From: Neobacillus massiliamazoniensis
GTDB lineage: Bacteria > Bacillota > Bacilli > Bacillales > Cytobacillaceae
Direction of reading: 5' to 3'
Assembly (NCBI RefSeq): GCF_001048695.1
Contig: NZ_CVRB01000004.1
Coordinates: 248,001-312,000, forward strand
Length of the DNA: 64,000 nucleotides
Shown piece after piece: positions 38,979 through 47,528 of the stretch. Position 1 is the stretch's first letter; the number at the start of each line of letters is the position of its first letter. The notes beneath the pieces were generated by a model. It saw only the letters and a program-made list of their open reading frames with translations, searched no databases and was not told where the DNA came from. The translations under genes and the position numbers were made by a program.

Positions 38979-39220
38979 GGCTGTGTTAAACTTGCCAGTT
39001 GATTTGCGCTCAAGAAGCGAGCATCCGCGGGCGTGCCGGGGAGCCTCCTCGACGCTTAAGCGCCTGTGGGGTCTCCCCTGCCCCGTACTCCCGCAGGACG
39101 TTGAATCAGCATCCTTGAATCAACACCGCACGAAGGAAATGCGATAGCATTTTCGAGGATCTCGCGCCTTCCGCTCCAATCAACAAGTTTCAAAAATCAA
39201 CAATGACCCTTAACACAGCC
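38979..39220 (+). mobile_element. family A MITE-like element, copy A3
   Basis: 242 bp with intact inverted ends GGCTGTGTTAAA and TTAACACAGCC and a perfect 8-bp target duplication TTCATAAA (38971-38978 and 39221-39228). It sits upstream of cmk. The 488-bp gap between ypfB and cmk holds this element, a family C fragment and the ypfB terminator. Confidence 0.92.
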
Positions 39221-39228
39221 TTCATAAA

Positions 39229-39300
39229 AGAAAAGCGCAAGGCGCCCGCCTTTCAGCTTGTGACCTCGAGCCGATGGCGCCTGAAGCTGAACAATTCTCA
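39229..39300 (+). repeat. short family C repeat
   Basis: AGAAAAGCGCAAGGCGCCCGCC..GCTTGTGACCTCGAGCCGATGGCGCCTGAAGCTGAACAA: both outer arms of family C with the centre missing. It directly adjoins element A3. Confidence 0.6.
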
Positions 39301-39335
39301 AAGTCAAATTTTACACTTTCTTATCCCTAATAAAA

Positions 39336-39361
39336 ACAAAGCAGGATGGCCTGCTTTGTTA
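39336..39361 (-). terminator. terminator at the end of ypfB
   Basis: Perfect stem AACAAAGCAGG/CCTGCTTTGTT with a CCAT loop and TTTATT tail on the minus strand. Confidence 0.85.
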
Positions 39362-39538
39362 TTTTCCCTGAAAGGTTTGAAGGAATTCTGTAAAGCTATT
39401 TTCATTTACCCCTTCATATTTGGTTAGTTGCTTTATTTGTGGAAAAAAATCAAATTGATGAAATAATAATTGCGTAATAAAAAGAAGGATGAATTGAAAA
39501 ATAATCATTTTTATTAAAACACTTTCGACTTTCTTCAT
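39359..39538 (-). CDS. ypfB: DUF5359 small membrane protein YpfB
   Basis: A 59-residue protein with one membrane segment (about residues 8-28) and a short outer or cytoplasmic tail. The MKKVESVLIKMIIFQFILLF start and position between cmk and ypeB fit YpfB. The start at 39538 follows GGGGTG by 4-5 nt. Function unknown. In B. subtilis ypfA (a PilZ, c-di-GMP-binding protein) comes next; here a family B element takes its place. Confidence 0.72.
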   Translation of the reverse strand: MKKVESVLIKMIIFQFILLFITQLLFHQFDFFPQIKQLTKYEGVNENSFTEFLQTFQGK

Positions 39539-39602
39539 AAAACACCCCATGATTTTTATTATTTAAATAAACTAACTTCATTCATTTGATGGTATGTAAC
39601 AA

Positions 39603-39905
39603 GAGGATGTCCCAAAAGTAGTTTTAGGAGCACCCCCTTTTTTATTAATGGTCTGTTAAACTTTGTCTGTTGATTTCCGCTCTAGTGGCGGTCCGGGGAG
39701 CCTCCTCGGCGCTATGCACCTGCGGGGTCTCCCCTGCCCCGTACTCCCGCAGGACATTAAATTACATCCTTGAATCCGCCCACGCACGAAGGAAATGCGA
39801 TAGCATTTTCGAGGAGTCGAGCGCCTTCCACTCCAATCAACATTGCGGCAAAATTATTATGACTTTTTACATATAGTGGTGCCTGACACCTTTTGGGACA
39901 ACCTC
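39603..39905 (+). repeat. family B repeat element, copy B2
   Basis: 303 bp between inverted ends GAGGATGTCCCAAAAGTAG and CCTTTTGGGACAACCTC. The last base adjoins the ypeB stop codon. The interior is the same as B1. It fills the gap where ypfA would be in B. subtilis; nothing else is seen in these 367 bp. Confidence 0.8.
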
Positions 39906-41252
39906 TCAGGCATTTCCATAAATTTCTTCAGTGTTTTTTAACTTTTCCACTTCTTCTTCCGTACCATTTTGGGCATTAATAAAAATCCTATATGTCTCAT
40001 CCCCCATGGTCCCGAGAAATTCGTAGCATAAAACTTCTTCGTTTAAGTCGTTGATTATAATAGCCTGTCTCTCTTCGTTTACTTTAAAGCCTGGATTCAC
40101 CTTTGCTCGTGCCTGCTCGGCTGAAATTGATGGTGAAGGGATCGTTCTTTTATGATAATTTTTCAAGTATTCTTCAGCAGAGAGGCCGATGATATCTCCA
40201 TTATCAAGCGCTACTTTCACCTTAATGGACTCTGGATAAATCCAAACATTGTTATTCTTCGTAACAAAATCGTATACACCAATACTGTCATACTGTGAGC
40301 TTTCCAATAATTCAAGATTCTCATAGCCAACTTTCTTTAAATAGGTAGCAGCGCGATTGCCGGCATCATTTAAACTAATGGATTGTTTTTTTACATCACG
40401 ATTGTTAATAAACCAAATCGGATACCCTCCTATTTTTGTAATATCCATGTTTACCTCTTGTCCAGTTTGAGGACTTTTTAGGGCGACAGTATAGAAGCCA
40501 TAATTTGAACCTTTTCCATTCTCAGTTACCTTAACTTGTGCATTTCTGTCTAAACCGGAATATTTTTGAGCTTCATAGACTGCTTCTTGACGAGTAATCG
40601 TTTTCCCTGATAGTTTTTTTAGGGATTCATCTTTTACTTGCAAATTAGCTTGCGTTGGTCCAAAATCAGTTTCTTTATATCCCGAAACAGTATTTTCAAC
40701 CGTCTTAAATCCATTGATAATAGTGTTATCTGTCTGTTCCTTACCTGATGCAAGCGCCAATTCAACATCCATCCAGCGGAGATTGTTTTTTAAAGCCATA
40801 TGCTGAACGTTTCTTAGTTCATTTTGAATGTCTCCTGATTGCTTATAAAGGCCTTGTAAGGTTTTATATTCCTTGTCGGTTAATGGATTCTTATCTAAAT
40901 CTCTTACGGCCGTTCGGTAACTAAAATTGCCGATCTTAGCTAAAAACTCTTGGGTTTTATTAAATGGTAGCAACGTTAGCGGAAGTTGAGTTACATTACT
41001 ATGCGCTTCTGAAGTAAGCTTCCACACTTCAGCTAAAGAAGGAGATAAGGAGTACCTTGAGTTCATCGCAAGCGTAGTCCCAATTTTATCGTGCAATAAA
41101 TCCATTCGATAAGTTAAATCGTGGAAAGCCCGTTGATAGTTATTTTCTGCATTTAACAGAACAGCATTTTTTTCTTGATGTTCTTGATATCCCCAATAAG
41201 CAGTTCCTGCAATTCCTAACACGAGAACACCTATTAATATTCCTCTGATCAA
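39906..41252 (-). CDS. ypeB: spore germination protein YpeB
   Basis: YpeB is a spore inner-membrane protein that is needed for stability and assembly of the cortex-lytic enzyme SleB. It has an N-terminal membrane anchor (residues 1-20) and about three PepSY-like domains in the C-terminal half (for example QEAVYEAQKYSGLDRNAQVKV and ISAEQARAKVNPGFKV). The TTG at 41252, 8 nt after GGGGG, gives MIRGILIGVLVLG like B. subtilis; the GTG at 41261 overlaps the ribosome site. The 448-residue protein is encoded just after sleB. Confidence 0.94.
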   Translation of the reverse strand: MIRGILIGVLVLGIAGTAYWGYQEHQEKNAVLLNAENNYQRAFHDLTYRMDLLHDKIGTTLAMNSRYSLSPSLAEVWKLTSEAHSNVTQLPLTLLPFNKTQEFLAKIGNFSYRTAVRDLDKNPLTDKEYKTLQGLYKQSGDIQNELRNVQHMALKNNLRWMDVELALASGKEQTDNTIINGFKTVENTVSGYKETDFGPTQANLQVKDESLKKLSGKTITRQEAVYEAQKYSGLDRNAQVKVTENGKGSNYGFYTVALKSPQTGQEVNMDITKIGGYPIWFINNRDVKKQSISLNDAGNRAATYLKKVGYENLELLESSQYDSIGVYDFVTKNNNVWIYPESIKVKVALDNGDIIGLSAEEYLKNYHKRTIPSPSISAEQARAKVNPGFKVNEERQAIIINDLNEEVLCYEFLGTMGDETYRIFINAQNGTEEEVEKLKNTEEIYGNA

Positions 41253-41264
41253 TACAAACACCCC

Positions 41265-42089
41265 CTAATGGCAAAATATATGTTTACCGATTCGCTTTAT
41301 TTGTGGTCTTGACCAAATCCATGGGCTTGTAGCGGTTGCCGGATTGAAATAGTAAAGTGCATTATCGGTAGGATCCCATCCATTAATAGCATCAATAACC
41401 GCTTTCCTGGCAGTGTCATTTGGTGTTAGATAAATCTGTCCGTCCGCCACTGCAGTAAAGGCACCTGGCTGAAAAATAACTCCAGAAACCGTGTTCGGGA
41501 ATGCTGAACTCTGGACACGGTTTAAGATCACGGCAGCTACTGCAACTTGACCTTCGAACGGCTCTCCTCTTGATTCTCCATAAACAGCATTGGCCATTAA
41601 GCGGATGTCATTTTGTGAAAAGCCTTTTGGAATATTAACTGATGTAGGTTGATTGGGCGGTGTGGCTACCTTATTATTAGCCGTGTTTCCATTCGCCCCT
41701 TTTTGATTGTTCCCACCCTTGCTACCAGAGGTGTTACTGTTATTTCCTTTATTGATTTGGCTTTTGACCAATTGTTCATTATAGTTACTTACTTTTGTCA
41801 GTTTTGCTTTTGTTGATTGTCCTGCTAATCCATCAACAGGTAAACCGTATTCATATTGAAAGTTCCTTAAAGCCCAGTATGTACTCCAGCCAAAAACCCC
41901 ATCAATTTTACCATGAAAGTAGCCTATGTTTTGGAGCCTTGATTGAAGCTCAATTACATCATCACCTACAGCCCCCTTTTGAATAACCTGGCCCGTGAAC
42001 CCATTAGCACGAATTGGTTCGAATAGCAAAAAGGGTAAGAAACAAAGGATGATGATTTGAAATTTCCAAAGAAATATTTTCATTTTCAT
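41265..42089 (-). CDS. sleB: spore cortex-lytic enzyme SleB
   Basis: SleB is a lytic transglycosylase that degrades spore cortex, recognising muramic-delta-lactam, at germination. Order: signal peptide (about 1-29), peptidoglycan-binding domain (32-92, KGAVGDDVIELQSRLQNIGYFHGKIDG), a Ser/Asn/Gly-rich linker (about 105-145), and the catalytic Hydrolase_2 domain (from NDIRLMANAVYGESRGEP, with the likely catalytic Glu) to the end. Length 274, slightly below the B. subtilis protein. First gene of sleB-ypeB; expected to be forespore-expressed, but I cannot pick a sigma-G promoter with confidence. Confidence 0.95.
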   Translation of the reverse strand: MKMKIFLWKFQIIILCFLPFLLFEPIRANGFTGQVIQKGAVGDDVIELQSRLQNIGYFHGKIDGVFGWSTYWALRNFQYEYGLPVDGLAGQSTKAKLTKVSNYNEQLVKSQINKGNNSNTSGSKGGNNQKGANGNTANNKVATPPNQPTSVNIPKGFSQNDIRLMANAVYGESRGEPFEGQVAVAAVILNRVQSSAFPNTVSGVIFQPGAFTAVADGQIYLTPNDTARKAVIDAINGWDPTDNALYYFNPATATSPWIWSRPQIKRIGKHIFCH

Positions 42090-42163
42090 GGATTGCTAAC
42101 CCCCAGATGTAAATCTATTTCACAGTAACACTATTTTTTGTCATAAAAGAATTTTTATGCCAA

Positions 42164-42198
42164 TAAAAAAAACCTTCACTACGAATGAAGGTTTTTTT
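42164..42198. terminator. bidirectional terminator after prsW
   Basis: AAAAAAACCTTCA/TGAAGGTTTTTTT with a 7-nt loop. The prsW stop codon is in the loop. Confidence 0.85.
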
Positions 42199-42868
42199 GA
42201 ACCGAATATTTTTTTTTCAAATGGTTGGCACTTAGACCTCTTGCAATTTTTACTTGTCGTAAACCAAACCACCAAAGGAAAATCATAAATGGAAATATAA
42301 TGTAAACCCAATATTCCTGTGAAAGCAAGATATAATCATAGGATCCATGAAGAAGGAAAGGTAATAGTAATGATAAAATTACCCACTTTACCTTACTACC
42401 TTCGGTAAACTTCGCTTTGCCCATATAAAAGCCCATAATAACTCCGAATAATGCATGGCTTGATACGGGCAATAATGCACGTACCATCGCATTGCCAACT
42501 CCATTGGCAATTAAATAAAAAATATTTTCGATTGTAGCAAAACCAAGTGACACGGCTACACCGTACACAATACCATCAAATGGCTCATCAAAATCAACGT
42601 ATGGATAGATAATAAAAAAGAGAATAAACCACTTAAAAAACTCTTCGAGCAGGCTAGAGCTCAAAAAGGCATCGGCAAAATTCGATTTTACCAAGTGTTC
42701 CGTTTCAATCACATGCTGGATAAACATGATTGGAAATACAAGAAGAGCTCCATATAAAAATGTTTTCAGGACAACGGAAATTGGCTCGGAATCGTATTCA
42801 TCTTTTAAATAGAAATAACTTAATAAGGCCAGCCCAGGGGCTATTCCTGCTGTTAATATTCCCAGCAT
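42179..42868 (-). CDS. prsW: site-1 protease PrsW for an anti-sigma factor
   Basis: PrsW is an integral membrane protease of the CPBP-related clan that cuts anti-sigma factor RsiW in B. subtilis. Its 229 residues form about seven membrane segments. The likely catalytic residues are in [10 protein letters not shown] (paired glutamates), [15 protein letters not shown] and [10 protein letters not shown] (histidines). It has the usual place next to sleB. GAGGAG precedes the ATG. Its substrate here need not be RsiW; RsiX is also encoded in this window. Confidence 0.92.
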   Translation of the reverse strand: MLGILTAGIAPGLALLSYFYLKDEYDSEPISVVLKTFLYGALLVFPIMFIQHVIETEHLVKSNFADAFLSSSLLEEFFKWFILFFIIYPYVDFDEPFDGIVYGVAVSLGFATIENIFYLIANGVGNAMVRALLPVSSHALFGVIMGFYMGKAKFTEGSKVKWVILSLLLPFLLHGSYDYILLSQEYWVYIIFPFMIFLWWFGLRQVKIARGLSANHLKKKYSVQKNLHS

Positions 42869-42914
42869 GTATGCTCCTCTTTTCCTTTCATTTTCTTAAG
42901 TCTAACATGGAAAT

Positions 42915-43225
42915 TAGAAAAGCGGAAGCGCCTTGGTCAGGGGTGACAGGCATAAGACGAGCCGGCTTGAAGGTTGGTTTTTAACCTTCAGGTCGGATTG
43001 GCTTATGACCCCGAGCCCCTAGGCGCTGGAGCTGGACAAAAAGAAAAGCGGAAGCGCCTTGGTCAGCCCCGACAAGCATAAGACGCGCCCAAAAAGAAGG
43101 CGCTTTTTGCCTTCATTTTGGGCGCGTCTGTAGACCATCAAGGGACTAGTCGCTCCGCCGAAAAACTTACGTTTTTCAGCGTGCGATGTATCCCTTTCCG
43201 AAGCTTACTCTAATAGAGCTGGACA
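42915..43225 (+). repeat. two tandem family C repeats
   Basis: Copy one is about 42915-43039 (GAAAAGCGGAAGCGCCTTGGTCAG to GAGCTGGACAA, with a TTGAAGGTT/AACCTTCA hairpin). Copy two, 43040-43225, starts the same way, has an AAGAAGGCGC/GCGCCTTC-type hairpin, and continues into the CCGAAAAAC..GTTTTTC tail. The 405-bp gap between ansA and prsW holds nothing else. Confidence 0.8.
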
Positions 43226-43273
43226 ATTCTCGAAGTCAAAACATTCTTATTATCACATTCGATGATAGCTTTA

Positions 43274-44230
43274 TTAAAATTTTATATTATCGAAACCACT
43301 TGCCAGAGCAACCGCCAACTTGATTCTTGCCTTTTTAGAATCATTATCACTTCCAAGAATAACTCCTTTTTGATACAGATCAAAGGCACTACCCATGTAA
43401 TCGTAGGTTGTATAAACAGAGCCCTCTTCAGCACTGGTCGTGATCACAAGCTTAATTCCTTCACTAATCGACTTTTCAATTTCCTCCATCATTTGCGGTG
43501 CTACTTGGCCGCGTCCTACCCCTTCAAGAATGATTCCTTTTACTCCAGCCTCTCGAGCGGCTTTGATAAACTTGCCATCTGCACCAATATAGCATTTAAT
43601 AATGTCGACTTGTGGTATTGATCCTTTTATATCAAAATGTTCCCTTTTAATTGGTTTTTGGAATACGTGGACCTCATCGTTGTCGATAATCCCAAGATAG
43701 CCGAATCCAAATGCATTGAATCCTTGAATATTTGAAGCATGTTCTTTTTTTACATACCTTGCAGCAAAAATCCGTTCATTAAATACTACAACAGTGCCTG
43801 ATCCCATTAAATCTTCAGAGCAGGCAGAATAAATGGCATGTCGTAAGTTTGTATAAACATCACTGCCTAAATCCTCTATAGAACGTTGTGACCCCGTAAC
43901 GACAACTGTTCTCTCATCTTTAATGGTTAGATCAAGAAAATAGGCTGTCTCTTCCATTGTGTCAGTACCGTGGGTGACTACTACTCCTGAAACTTCATCA
44001 TCTTTAAAATAGTTCTCAATCTTTTCCTTTAAAACGACTAAATCCTCAAATGTAATATGAATACTGGCTTTTTGAAAAGCGGATTCAACAATGACTTCAA
44101 TATCGTTAGGCAATTGACACATGGCAGCTAGCTCTTCACCTGTCATAGCTCCCGATGCTAATTTACCTGAAGTCTTATTCGGTTTACTGGCAATGGTTCC
44201 ACCTGTTGTTAATAATACGACCTTCTTCAT
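43274..44230 (-). CDS. ansA: L-asparaginase
   Basis: A bacterial-type asparaginase (318 residues), hydrolysing asparagine to aspartate and ammonia. Both catalytic threonine motifs are present: LLTTGGTIASKPNK at the N-terminus and VVTHGTDTMEETAYFL near residue 85. No signal peptide, so it is cytoplasmic. AAGGTGAATGA precedes the start. It begins 3 nt after ypdA ends, so the two are probably one transcript, next to gudB: a small amino-acid catabolism cluster. Confidence 0.92.
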   Translation of the reverse strand: MKKVVLLTTGGTIASKPNKTSGKLASGAMTGEELAAMCQLPNDIEVIVESAFQKASIHITFEDLVVLKEKIENYFKDDEVSGVVVTHGTDTMEETAYFLDLTIKDERTVVVTGSQRSIEDLGSDVYTNLRHAIYSACSEDLMGSGTVVVFNERIFAARYVKKEHASNIQGFNAFGFGYLGIIDNDEVHVFQKPIKREHFDIKGSIPQVDIIKCYIGADGKFIKAAREAGVKGIILEGVGRGQVAPQMMEEIEKSISEGIKLVITTSAEEGSVYTTYDYMGSAFDLYQKGVILGSDNDSKKARIKLAVALASGFDNIKF

Positions 44231-44233
44231 GCA

Positions 44234-45205
44234 TCATTCACCTTTTTCTTTAGATAAGATTGATGTGGCAATTTGTCCGCCATGAAACTTGCCATTTTCA
44301 ATAAAGATTTCATTTGCGTTATTTCCGGCAGCAATGACACCCGCAATATATAAACCTTCAATATTAGTTTCCATTGAATCAGGATTAAAATGTGGTCTAC
44401 CTGTTTCCTTGTCAATTGTAATGCCCATTGTTTTAAGAAAATGGTGGTCCGGATGATAACCAATCATCGCAAAAACAAAATCATTTTGGAAGGACATTAT
44501 TTCACTATCCTTCTCATAAATTACTTTTGTTTCCGTTATTTCTTTAATATTTGCATTAAATTCCATCTTAATTGTCCCATTTCGAACTAATGCCTCGAAT
44601 TCAGGAAGGATCCATGGCTTTATACTTGGAGAATACACACTCCCACGATATAAAACAGTTACTCTTGCACCTGCCTTAACAAGTTCAATGGATGCATCAA
44701 CACTAGAATTTTTCCCACCAATCACACAAACATCTTTATCGAAATACGGATGAGCTTCCTTAAAATAATGAAAAACCTTTGGTAAATTTTCTCCAGGTAC
44801 ATTCAATAGATTCGGGTGGTCATAATAGCCTGTGGCAATGACTACATAAGGAGCTGCATATGCTGCTTTATCTGTCGTAACAGAAAAAAGATTCCCTTCT
44901 TTGTTCACTTTTAATACCTTTTCAAATGCATTAACACGAAGCTTCTTCCTCTTAACAACTTCTCGGTAATAGACAAGAGCTTGATTTCGTTTTGGTTTAT
45001 AATTTTCCGTCAAAAACGGAACATCACTAATTTCTAATTTTTCACTTGTACTGAAAAATGTTTGATGTGTTGGATAATGATATATGGCATTAACGATATT
45101 GCCCTTTTCAATTATGAGTGGGTTCATCCCAATTTCTTTTAAAGAAATGGCTGCCGCTAAACCGCAAGGCCCGCCCCCGACAATAATTACATCTTCTTTT
45201 TGCAT
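44234..45205 (-). CDS. ypdA: YpdA, putative bacillithiol disulfide reductase
   Basis: A 323-residue FAD/NADPH flavoprotein of the thioredoxin-reductase-like group. It has an FAD-binding GGGPCGLAAA loop at 10-19 containing the conserved YpdA cysteine and a second NADPH-binding GGKNSSVDASIEL loop near 165; the CxxC of true thioredoxin reductase is absent. YpdA (Bdr) is reported to reduce oxidised bacillithiol. The presence of bshA and bshB1 in the same window fits. AGAGGTG precedes the ATG. Confidence 0.92.
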   Translation of the reverse strand: MQKEDVIIVGGGPCGLAAAISLKEIGMNPLIIEKGNIVNAIYHYPTHQTFFSTSEKLEISDVPFLTENYKPKRNQALVYYREVVKRKKLRVNAFEKVLKVNKEGNLFSVTTDKAAYAAPYVVIATGYYDHPNLLNVPGENLPKVFHYFKEAHPYFDKDVCVIGGKNSSVDASIELVKAGARVTVLYRGSVYSPSIKPWILPEFEALVRNGTIKMEFNANIKEITETKVIYEKDSEIMSFQNDFVFAMIGYHPDHHFLKTMGITIDKETGRPHFNPDSMETNIEGLYIAGVIAAGNNANEIFIENGKFHGGQIATSILSKEKGE

Positions 45206-45229
45206 CGTATTTACACCTCTTTTACATAG

Positions 45230-45263
45230 AAAAACTCCTACCTTTCTAATGATAGGAGTTTTT
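45230..45263 (-). terminator. terminator after gudB
   Basis: Stem AAAAACTCCTA/TAGGAGTTTTT with A and T runs; placed between gudB and ypdA, so the two are separate units. Confidence 0.85.
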
Positions 45264-45286
45264 CATTTATGTTTCAATGTTTATAC

Positions 45287-46564
45287 TTAAATCCAACCTC
45301 TGAATCGACTTGCTTCCGCCATTTTTCTAACCCCGACCATATAAGCAGCAAGGCGCATATCAACTCGGCGGGTTTGAGCTGTATCATAAATATTTTTAAA
45401 GGATTTTACCATCACTTTTTCAAGTTTTTCTTCTACTTCTTCCTCAGTCCAATAATAGCCTTGATTATTTTGAACCCACTCAAAATAAGAGACTGTAACA
45501 CCACCTGAAGATGCTAACACATCCGGTACGAGGAGAATTCCACGCTCTGTTAAAATTTGGGTTGCTTCTAAAGTTGTTGGGCCATTGGCAGCCTCAACCA
45601 CAATTTTTGCACGAATATTATGAGCATTTTCTTCTGTAATCTGGTTTTCAATAGCAGCAGGAACAAGAATATCGCAATCAAGCTCAAGCAATTCTTTATT
45701 AGTAATAGTATGATTAAATAATTTCGTAACTGTTCCAAAGCTGTCTCGTCTATCTAATAGATAATCGATATCAAGTCCATTCGGATCATAAAGTGCACCG
45801 TATGCATCGGAAATTCCGATTACTTTTGCACCAGCATCATGCATAAATTTAGATAAATAGCTTCCTGCGTTACCAAAACCTTGTATAACAACGCGTGCAC
45901 CTTCAATGGAAATACCTTTCTTTTTAGCTGCTTCACGGATACAGATGGTTACGCCTTTTGCAGTCGCAGATTCACGTCCATGCGAGCCTCCAAGAACAAG
46001 TGGTTTGCCTGTAATAAATCCCGGAGAATTAAACTCATCTATTCTGCTATACTCATCCATCATCCAGGCCATGATTTGTGAATTTGTAAACACATCTGGC
46101 GCAGGAATATCCTTTGTTGGTCCAACAATTTGGCTGATAGCTCTTACATATCCACGGCTTAACCTTTCAAGCTCTCTAAATGACATGTCTCGAGGATCAC
46201 AAACAATTCCTCCTTTACCACCGCCATAAGGAAGATCGACGATTCCACATTTTAAACTCATCCATATTGAAAGGGCTTTCACTTCTGTCTCTGACACATT
46301 TGGGTGAAAACGAATACCGCCCTTTGTCGGTCCTACGGAATCATTGTGCTGAGCACGGTAGCCAGTAAAAATTTTAACAGATCCGTCATCCATTCTAACT
46401 GGTATTTTAACTGTCATCAAACGTAACGGCTCTTTTAAGAGCTCATATACTTCTTCAGGATAACCTAACTTTTCAAGGGCCTTATGAATGACGGTTTGTG
46501 TTGATTTCAACACATCGTGCTTTTCCTCTTGATTAGTATTTTCAGTACCTTTCTCGGCTACCAT
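45287..46564 (-). CDS. gudB: NAD-specific glutamate dehydrogenase
   Basis: GudB/RocG oxidises glutamate to 2-oxoglutarate and ammonia. The catalytic segment PYGGGKGGIVCDP with the active lysine and the NAD-binding GFGNAGSYLSKFMHDAGAKV are intact. The 9-bp duplication that inactivates gudB in B. subtilis 168 is absent: a single VKA occurs in SETEVKALSIW. Length 425 is normal. AGGAGG precedes the ATG. Upstream there is a clear promoter and a perfect cre match, so carbon-source control is likely. The position next to ypdA and mecB fits gudB rather than rocG. Confidence 0.95.
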   Translation of the reverse strand: MVAEKGTENTNQEEKHDVLKSTQTVIHKALEKLGYPEEVYELLKEPLRLMTVKIPVRMDDGSVKIFTGYRAQHNDSVGPTKGGIRFHPNVSETEVKALSIWMSLKCGIVDLPYGGGKGGIVCDPRDMSFRELERLSRGYVRAISQIVGPTKDIPAPDVFTNSQIMAWMMDEYSRIDEFNSPGFITGKPLVLGGSHGRESATAKGVTICIREAAKKKGISIEGARVVIQGFGNAGSYLSKFMHDAGAKVIGISDAYGALYDPNGLDIDYLLDRRDSFGTVTKLFNHTITNKELLELDCDILVPAAIENQITEENAHNIRAKIVVEAANGPTTLEATQILTERGILLVPDVLASSGGVTVSYFEWVQNNQGYYWTEEEVEEKLEKVMVKSFKNIYDTAQTRRVDMRLAAYMVGVRKMAEASRFRGWI

Positions 46565-46617
46565 TTGTAAACCTCCTAAGAATCACTTTTACGTATGTTG
46601 TCCGCTTTCAGTCATTA

Positions 46618-46645
46618 AGTATACACGTTTAAATGATTTATGCAA
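46618..46645 (-). promoter_or_regulatory. sigma-A promoter for gudB
   Basis: TTGCAT (46640-46645), 16-bp spacer and TATACT (46618-46623) on the minus strand, about 55 bp before the start codon. Confidence 0.7.
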
Positions 46646-46684
46646 GAATAAAAAACCAAATTTCAACGTTTTTACGACATTTAA

Positions 46685-46698
46685 TGTAAACGTTATCA
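46685..46698. promoter_or_regulatory. cre site (CcpA operator) upstream of gudB
   Basis: TGTAAACGTTATCA fits the cre consensus TGWAANCGNTNWCA at every position. It lies about 75-87 bp upstream of the predicted transcription start, a place more typical of CcpA activation than of repression. Confidence 0.65.
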
Positions 46699-46732
46699 TT
46701 ATCATCATCATTCAATCCAAAAGTACGACAAA

Positions 46733-46760
46733 AATAAAAAGAGGAGCTAGGCCTCTTTTG
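46733..46760 (-). terminator. terminator after mecB
   Basis: Perfect stem AAAAGAGG/CCTCTTTT with a 7-nt loop and a TTTATTTTT tail on the minus strand. Confidence 0.8.
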
Positions 46761-46786
46761 AAATTTCTCCTATTCGGAAGAGTCTA

Positions 46787-47365
46787 TTAAAAAAACTGAA
46801 GAATGGTTTCCACCGCTTTATTGTCGATAATAAGTTTTCCATATTCCGCAAGAACATATGGGCTTAGAATGGAGGCATTACCATATTCGGATAATAAAGA
46901 TGCTGCTTTTTCATTATTTTGTGTATCCAAATTATTTATTAGGAGGTAATATCGGTTGTTTAAGGAATATAAACTTCCCCCACCAATATTTAAAAAGGAT
47001 AACCTTTTGGAAAGCCCAATGATATCTTCGATGCTTTCAAACTCATATAACAGGTCCTCACAACCTTCAACCCTTACTTGCATTTCAATTAATCCATCAA
47101 AAAGAAGATCCTCATCACCTGTATCTTCATCTACAGTAATAATCATAATCATTCCTTGAGCCTGTATAGAAAAAATTTCTACTGCAACTGAACCCTGAAT
47201 ATCAACATCGAATTCCTCACTTGCCTCAACAAGCATATCATGAAAAAGTTGATTCCACTTTGTGGAATCTCTCCATATATCCTCCTTAGAAAGTCCTCGT
47301 TCAAATAAATCATCAGAGGTTAAAAAAATTTTTATTTTATTAGCTGTTAAGCGTTCTAAGCGCAT
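46787..47365 (-). CDS. ypbH: MecA-family ClpC adaptor MecB (YpbH)
   Basis: A 192-residue MecA paralogue. MecA/MecB proteins bind substrates through the N-terminal domain (MRLERLTANKIKIFLTSDDLFERGLSKEDIW) and ClpC through the C-terminal domain (from about residue 105), separated by an acidic linker (VDEDTGDEDLLFD). YpbH is reported to affect competence and sporulation. Its position between gudB and the ypb genes identifies it as YpbH rather than MecA. AGGGGG precedes the ATG. Confidence 0.9.
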   Translation of the reverse strand: MRLERLTANKIKIFLTSDDLFERGLSKEDIWRDSTKWNQLFHDMLVEASEEFDVDIQGSVAVEIFSIQAQGMIMIITVDEDTGDEDLLFDGLIEMQVRVEGCEDLLYEFESIEDIIGLSKRLSFLNIGGGSLYSLNNRYYLLINNLDTQNNEKAASLLSEYGNASILSPYVLAEYGKLIIDNKAVETILQFF

Positions 47366-47488
47366 GCTTTAAGCCCCCTGCTGTGACGTAACTCTTATTT
47401 TCAGTGTATGTCGAGACCCCTTAATGGTGAATTGTCTATTCTTTTCCAGCCGTTTGAGGAAGCCATTTTTCCATGACATTCAATGAGA

Positions 47489-47520
47489 AAATCCCTCCCA
47501 TACCATGGTATGGGAGGGAC
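47489..47520 (-). terminator. terminator after the CBS-domain gene
   Basis: A perfect 28-bp palindrome centred on CCATGG (TCCCTCCCATACC with its complement), followed by TTTTC on the minus strand. Confidence 0.8.
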
Positions 47521-47528
47521 GGACCTTT

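Noticed and set aside
45287..46564. Cryptic gudB with the 9-bp duplication known from B. subtilis 168
   Set aside because: Only one VKA-coding segment is present, so the gene should be active.
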